Below, piece after piece: positions 59,485 through 64,000 of a DNA stretch of 64,000 nt. The notes beneath the pieces are model-generated. The model had not been told where the DNA came from and ran no database searches. It saw only the letters and a list, made by a program, of their open reading frames with translations. This stretch comes from Akkermansia massiliensis (GTDB lineage Bacteria > Verrucomicrobiota > Verrucomicrobiia > Verrucomicrobiales > Akkermansiaceae). Where the stretch lies: the NCBI RefSeq assembly GCF_023516715.1, contig NZ_JAMGSI010000002.1:186001-250000 (forward strand), read 5' to 3'. The first letter of the stretch is position 1; each line of letters begins with the position of its first letter. Made by a program: the position numbers and the translations under genes.

Positions 59485-60480
59485 TTAAAGACCACGCGCA
59501 CCGAATTTGGACAATTTCACGGGATGGAGGTACAGGTATTCCTGCGGAAAGGAGGCAAGCAATTTGCCCAGGTCTCCGCCGGAAGAGGACACCAGCCCGT
59601 CAATGACGGCGTTCATGGCCTCAAAATGTTCCGGATCCTGCGGGAACCAGACGTTTCCGGACTTGTACTGCGTGTCTTCCAGCGTAGCCAGCCGCGTTCC
59701 GGGAAGGAGCTGCAAGGCTGTGGGAATAGCAAGCTCCACAAACATGTTCCATGCGGAAAATACCTCAAGGATGCGGCAAAAATCGTCAAACTTCCCTTTC
59801 GGAATGCACACGATGTCCGAATAACCGAAGACGACGGGATAGGAATACCGGTACTTTTTGATCCGGTGCTTCCAGTGGTTCAGCAGATGCCAGATTCTGC
59901 CCTTCAGCACCTTCCAGTTGGCATGAATGCCGCCGCCGGGACTCCACTTGGGCAGGAACATGCGCACGCGGGACAGCTCGTCATGCTGCATGAGGTTCCT
60001 GGATTTCAAAATCTGACGGGCTTCCCCGTACGGCGGAACATTCTTGTTGACGCTGTCCGCATCAATGCCGGCGGGAGCCGTGGAAAAACGGTGGGCCTCC
60101 ACCGTTCCACGGTAGCACACCGGCAGGGAGACATCCACAAAACCGTCCAGGTAGCACGTATCCTCCCCATGGATTCCCAGCAGAGACGGCGTGGAAAACT
60201 CGTCAAACCGGGGATTCAGGAGCAGGTCGTCTCCGATGATGAGAATATAATCGCCATCCAGATTCCTGATTCTTTCCCGGGCCTGTAAAATATAATTATA
60301 AAACTGGAATGAATTGCCGAATACAGAACATACGTCCGGAGCGTCCCCCCTGTAATAGGGCATTAATTGAAGCAGCCCGGAAAAACGCCTTGAATAAATC
60401 TCCCTGATTACCGGAATGTTGCGGTCATACTGGTGGTTGAACAACACAACGAGAGCCGTTTTCCGGGAAGAAGTATCCAT
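59485..60480 (-). CDS. Putative glycosyltransferase-like protein of surface glycan
   Basis: A 331-residue protein without signal peptide. It begins with a beta strand typical of nucleotide-sugar folds (TALVVLFNHQYDRNIPVIRE), then DGDYILIIGDDLLLNP, whose GDD acid pair could bind metal and donor sugar, as in GT-A enzymes. Later segments (SPGGGIHANWKVLKGRIWHLL, RYSYPVVFGYSDIVCIPKGK) are without a known family. The start at 60480 is preferred (MDTSSRKTALVVLFNH) over an upstream Met at 60528 that adds 16 atypical codons. It is probably co-transcribed with the mutase-like gene. The function is inferred from fold hints and neighbours. Confidence 0.7.
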   Translation of the reverse strand: MDTSSRKTALVVLFNHQYDRNIPVIREIYSRRFSGLLQLMPYYRGDAPDVCSVFGNSFQFYNYILQARERIRNLDGDYILIIGDDLLLNPRFDEFSTPSLLGIHGEDTCYLDGFVDVSLPVCYRGTVEAHRFSTAPAGIDADSVNKNVPPYGEARQILKSRNLMQHDELSRVRMFLPKWSPGGGIHANWKVLKGRIWHLLNHWKHRIKKYRYSYPVVFGYSDIVCIPKGKFDDFCRILEVFSAWNMFVELAIPTALQLLPGTRLATLEDTQYKSGNVWFPQDPEHFEAMNAVIDGLVSSSGGDLGKLLASFPQEYLYLHPVKLSKFGARGL

Positions 60481-61510
60481 GGTACGTTTGATGTAGGGGA
60501 GCAACCCGCGCCCTTCAACGGAAGGCATTGGAAAAACATGGATTGCACCCTGGGAGCATGCGCCATTAAAACGGCTTCATGAATACATTACGGATTTGAA
60601 ATCCGGGGTCAAGCCTGCACATTTGAAAGAAAAACATTTTCGGAAAATTCCGTTTGCCAATACTCCGGCATCGACAGAGGCCGTTCTTGACGTAAATAAG
60701 CTTTCTTTTCATTTCAAAAAAGCCGGGAGGGTATAACACAAAAAAATGGAGCAGGCAGGAACGGGAACGGCGCGACGGTGATGAACGGCGAAGCTGCGGC
60801 TCCGGCTCCCGGGAACGGAAGATTCCGGCCTCTCGTGGCTGAAACCCCTTCTGGAGCATGGCGTAAGCTCTTGCTTGCATAACCGTCTCTGCGCTCCGGA
60901 GGGAATATCCATCAGGCCCGGGAGGCCCTGGCTCCCAGGCGACACGCACCCGTGAAAAAGAACTGATGGAGCGTTGATTCAGGATTTGCGCCCACCATCC
61001 CGGAGCATAACTGTTCCGGACTGCAGAGTCTCACCGGATTTCAAACCCGCCCGTGAAACAGGGCTGTTTTAAGCCTGCAAGCAAGCCGCATGATACCAGC
61101 AGGAAACAAGCCGGTGCTACTTTAATTTTCCCGAATTCCTCCCTGCGTTCCGGAACCGGCTTCTTCTTTTCTCCGGCAGTGGTGTGTTCAAGGGGAAACG
61201 TTGAGTTGGAATACTGGCTGATATAACAGGAAAGCAAAACATGAAGCTCACTCCGGAAGAATATTTCTTTCATTCCCTCCATCCAGGGCGCGGAGCCAAA
61301 ACCCCATTCTGCGCCGGAAACGGACTTCATTTTCCCGCTCCTTCAACAATGGCCAATGCCGGAAAGCATTTTCTCCCCTCTTATCTTTTCACGGAAAAAA
61401 CAGTGGGCACACCTGAATTCCCTCCCCTGCTCCGCCGCGAAAATGGAAAAAGCCGTTCCACCGGGAAAGCTTCCCGATGAAACAGCCGGAAAACGGAGCC
61501 CCCCGCCGGA
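60481..61510. other. About 1 kb without a convincing gene
   Basis: Short open frames exist on both strands but none has a coherent domain, signal peptide or start context. One perfect palindrome, CGGATTT-G-AAATCCG (60591-60605), is followed by a related CGGATTTCAAACCCG (61035-61049). The interval holds the 3' end of ahcY and the promoter of the glycan operon. Small RNA or remnant sequence is possible but unproven. Confidence 0.5.
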
Positions 61511-62926
61511 TCAATACCTGTAAAAGTCCGGCTTGTACGGGCCTTCCACCGGAACGCCGATGTAGTCCGCCTGTTCCGGACGCAGGACGGTAAGCTTGCA
61601 GCCGATCTTGCCGAGGTGCAGGCGCGCCACCTCTTCATCCAGCACCTTGGGAAGCACTTCCACGCCCACGGGGCGGTTTTCACGGGTATTCCACAGTTCC
61701 AGCTGCGCCAGAACCTGGTTGGCGAAGCTGTTGGACATCACGAAGCTGGGGTGCCCCGTGGCGCAGCCCAGGTTGACCAGGCGGCCTTCCGCCAGCAGGT
61801 ACAGGCTGTTGCCGGACGGGAACGTGTAACGGTCCACTTGCGGCTTGATGTTCAGGTGTTTAATGCCGGGATAGGTCTGGAGCTTGTGCACCTGGATTTC
61901 ATTGTCGAAGTGGCCGATGTTGCACACAATGGCCTGGTCCTTCATCTTTTCCATGTGCTCAATGCGGATGATGCCGCAGTTCCCCGTGGTGGTTACGTAA
62001 ATGTCCGCCCAGCCCAGCGTGTCCTCCACCGTCAGCACGCGGTAGCCTTCCATGGCGGCCTGGAGCGCGCAGATGGGGTCTATTTCCGTCACGACCACCT
62101 GGGCGCCCATGCCGCGCAGGGACTGGGCGCAGCCCTTGCCCACGTCCCCGTAGCCGCAGACCACGGCCACCTTGCCGGCGATCATGACGTCCGTGGCGCG
62201 CTTGATGCCGTCCACCAGGGACTCGCGGCAGCCGTACAGGTTGTCAAACTTGGACTTGGTCACGGAATCGTTCACGTTGATGGCCGGAATCAGCAGGCGG
62301 CCCGCGGCCTGCATCTGGTACAGGCGGTGCACGCCCGTGGTCGTTTCCTCGGAAACGCCCTTCAGCTCAGGCAGCCAGCGGTGGAAAATGCCGGGCGTTT
62401 CCGCGGCGATCTTTTTCAGGAGGTCCTTGATGACTTCCTCTTCTTCCGACTCCGACGGGGTGTTCACCCAGCCGGAACCTTCCTCCATCTCATACCCGCG
62501 GTGGATGAGCAGGGTGGCGTCTCCGCCGTCGTCCACAATCAATTGCGGCCCCAGACCGTCCGGAAAGTTCATGGCCTTCCAGGTGCAGTCCCAGTATTCC
62601 CGGAGCGTTTCCCCCTTCCAGGCGAACACGGGCGTGCCGGATTTGGCAATCGCGGCGGCGGCGTGGTCCTGGGTGGAGAAAATATTGCAGCTGGCCCAGC
62701 GCACGGAGGCGCCCAGGGCCGTCAGCGTTTCAATCAGCACGGCCGTCTGCACCGTCATATGCAGGGAGCCCATGATGCGCACGCCCTCCAGGGGCCTGGC
62801 GTCCGCGTACTTTTCACGCACGGCCATCAGGCCGGGCATTTCATGTTCCGCAATGTCCAGTTCCTTGCGTCCGAAATCCGCCAGGCTGATATCGCGCACC
62901 TTGTATTGTTCCGTTTCTGAAAACAT
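61511..62926 (-). CDS. ahcY: Adenosylhomocysteinase
   Basis: A 471-residue NAD-dependent hydrolase that splits S-adenosylhomocysteine to adenosine and homocysteine, removing a strong inhibitor of methyltransferases. Family blocks: [88 protein letters not shown] (NAD fold), [21 protein letters not shown], and the C-terminal KPDFYRY with the usual Lys and Tyr. Length is typical of the bacterial form with the helical insert. The metK gene ends 22 bases upstream on the same strand, giving a compact methyl-cycle operon. Confidence 0.97.
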   Translation of the reverse strand: MFSETEQYKVRDISLADFGRKELDIAEHEMPGLMAVREKYADARPLEGVRIMGSLHMTVQTAVLIETLTALGASVRWASCNIFSTQDHAAAAIAKSGTPVFAWKGETLREYWDCTWKAMNFPDGLGPQLIVDDGGDATLLIHRGYEMEEGSGWVNTPSESEEEEVIKDLLKKIAAETPGIFHRWLPELKGVSEETTTGVHRLYQMQAAGRLLIPAINVNDSVTKSKFDNLYGCRESLVDGIKRATDVMIAGKVAVVCGYGDVGKGCAQSLRGMGAQVVVTEIDPICALQAAMEGYRVLTVEDTLGWADIYVTTTGNCGIIRIEHMEKMKDQAIVCNIGHFDNEIQVHKLQTYPGIKHLNIKPQVDRYTFPSGNSLYLLAEGRLVNLGCATGHPSFVMSNSFANQVLAQLELWNTRENRPVGVEVLPKVLDEEVARLHLGKIGCKLTVLRPEQADYIGVPVEGPYKPDFYRY

Positions 62927-62948
62927 GTCTGTAAACGTTGTCGTTGGA

Positions 62949-64000
62949 TTAATGAAGAAGTTGTTTCAGGGAGGCCAGGCGCGTTTCGTCCAGTTGTTCC
63001 CAGGGAAGCTCCGGATTGGTGAAATGCCCGTAGTGCGTCGTCTTCCGGTAAATGGGTCGCAGCAGGTCGAGCTGGTCCACCATGTCCGCAGGCTTGAAGG
63101 AGAAAATGCCTTCCAGCGCGCTTTCAATGGCTTTTTCCTCCACCTTTCCGGTGCCGAAGGTATCCACCCGGATGGAAACGGGGGTGGGGTAGCCGATGGC
63201 GTAGGCCACCTGCAATTCACACTTGTCCGCCAGCCCGGCGGCTACGATGTGTTTGGCGACCCAGCGGCACATGTACGCCGCGGAACGGTCCACCTTGGAC
63301 GGGTCCTTCCCGGAGAAGGCGCCGCCGCCGTGGCGGCCCATGCCGCCGTACGTATCCACAATGATCTTGCGGCCCGTCAGGCCGGAATCCCCGTGGGGGC
63401 CGCCCACCACGAATTTCCCCGTGGGATTGATGAAGTACTCCGTCCTGTCATCCAGCAGTTCCGCAGGAAGCACGGTCTTAATGAGTCTGACGCAGTAATT
63501 GTAAATCGTATCATGGTCCACTTCCTCCGTGTGCTGGGTGGAGATAACCACGTTCTCAATATGCACGGGGCGTCCGGCCTCATCATAGGCCACGGCCACC
63601 TGGGACTTGCAATCCGGTCGCAGCCAGTCCACATGCCCGCGCTTGCGGCGCTTGGCCAGTTCCATGAGCAGCTTGTGGGCGAACACGATGGGGGCCGGCA
63701 GCAGCTCCGGCGTCTCGTTCGTCGCGAAGCCGAACATGATGCCCTGGTCCCCGGCGCCCTGCTCCGCGTGGCCCTTGCCCTCCGCTTCCCGCGCGTCCAC
63801 GCCCTGGGCGATGTCCGGAGACTGTTCCGTGAGCAGGTTCGTGAAAAAGACGGTATCCGCATGGAACACGTCGTCGTCCTGCCGGTTGCAGTACCCGATC
63901 TCCCGGATGGCCTGGCGGGCGATCTTTTCCGGATTGATTACCGCCTTGGTCGTCAGCTCTCCGGCGATGATGACCATGTTGCTCTTCACCAAAGTTTCGC
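62949..64000 (-). CDS. metK: S-adenosylmethionine synthetase (5' end outside window)
   Basis: Partial: the minus-strand gene continues past the right edge of the window, and about 30-50 N-terminal residues are missing. The visible 350 residues start [19 protein letters not shown] and include [19 protein letters not shown], the second-domain [10 protein letters not shown], and the C-terminal [19 protein letters not shown], all strict MetK signatures. It makes SAM from methionine and ATP. An in-frame GTG at 63992 looks like a start but is inside the conserved TLVK-x-xMVIIAGE block. It is 22 bases upstream of ahcY. Any SAM- or SAH-type riboswitch would lie outside the window. Confidence 0.96.
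   Translation of the reverse strand, partial: ETLVKSNMVIIAGELTTKAVINPEKIARQAIREIGYCNRQDDDVFHADTVFFTNLLTEQSPDIAQGVDAREAEGKGHAEQGAGDQGIMFGFATNETPELLPAPIVFAHKLLMELAKRRKRGHVDWLRPDCKSQVAVAYDEAGRPVHIENVVISTQHTEEVDHDTIYNYCVRLIKTVLPAELLDDRTEYFINPTGKFVVGGPHGDSGLTGRKIIVDTYGGMGRHGGGAFSGKDPSKVDRSAAYMCRWVAKHIVAAGLADKCELQVAYAIGYPTPVSIRVDTFGTGKVEEKAIESALEGIFSFKPADMVDQLDLLRPIYRKTTHYGHFTNPELPWEQLDETRLASLKQLLH

Noticed and set aside
61245-61480. Short frames between the glycan operon and ahcY
   Set aside because: Composition is erratic and the frames lack start context; no domain or signal peptide.
61616-62920. Plus-strand open frame opposite ahcY
   Set aside because: Antisense shadow of a strongly conserved gene.
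63990-63992. GTG as the start of metK
   Set aside because: It lies inside the conserved (T)LVK-x-xMVIIAGE block, so the true start is outside the window.

Overview
The window is typical chromosomal DNA of an Akkermansia-type bacterium (Verrucomicrobiota). The strongest evidence is the five-gene block at 21.1-28.5 kb. It matches the Amuc_1102 to Amuc_1098 pilus/secretin locus of Akkermansia muciniphila as I recall it, including the TLR2-active surface protein Amuc_1100. A Pmp-like autotransporter, a mucin-type sulfatase, many secreted proteins and weak Shine-Dalgarno signals fit this. The Amuc_1100 homologue looks close to, but not identical with, the type-strain sequence in my memory, so another strain or species of the genus is likely. 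No rRNA, tRNA, CRISPR array or intact insertion sequence was seen.

Layout. 0-8.8 kb: autotransporter, small lipoprotein, ilvD, and a PhoB/PhoR-like two-component pair. 8.8-14.7 kb: a low-GC accessory island of five exported proteins of unknown role, one with a transglutaminase-like Cys-His pair and one with an apparent nonsense codon in its signal peptide, followed by an empty AT-rich stretch. 14.7-21 kb: a 34-residue COX24-type ribosomal-type protein, hisG, an M24 aminopeptidase, a tandem pair of lipoproteins, lgt and an M42 aminopeptidase. 21.1-28.5 kb: the pilus/secretin operon, whose order corresponds to pilM(N)-O-P-Q. 28.6-37.1 kb: coaE-rho, a perfect 9-bp tandem repeat, a Zn/Cd-type P-type ATPase, a ROK kinase, tadA, lipA and a three-haem cytochrome c peroxidase. 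37.3-46.4 kb: an iron/metal region with feoA-feoA-feoB-feoC-like genes, an OprB-type porin preceded by a Cys-rich small protein, a DUF6110-like small membrane protein with an unusual P1B ATPase, and a DtxR/MntR-type repressor. 46.6-64 kb: metallophosphoesterase, SpoU methyltransferase, nadB, a cell-wall-type secreted protein, two glycosyltransferases, RecQ helicase, sulfatase, a second surface-glycan group, and an ahcY-metK operon that runs off the end of the window.

The main discovery is a regulon that can be read directly from the DNA. The 16-bp palindrome RTTAG-N6-CTAAY, and close variants, recurs upstream of both P-type ATPases, feoA, the porin operon, a small lipoprotein and the DtxR-type repressor itself, all within about 14 kb. 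This points to one metal-responsive repressor that governs ferrous iron import, metal export or storage, and outer-membrane remodelling. The ATPase at 43.7 kb, with SCAIK in place of the usual CPC motif and a small glycine-rich membrane protein just upstream, resembles the gene pairs reported to build ferrosome iron organelles. That would be a notable and testable capacity for a gut mucin degrader.
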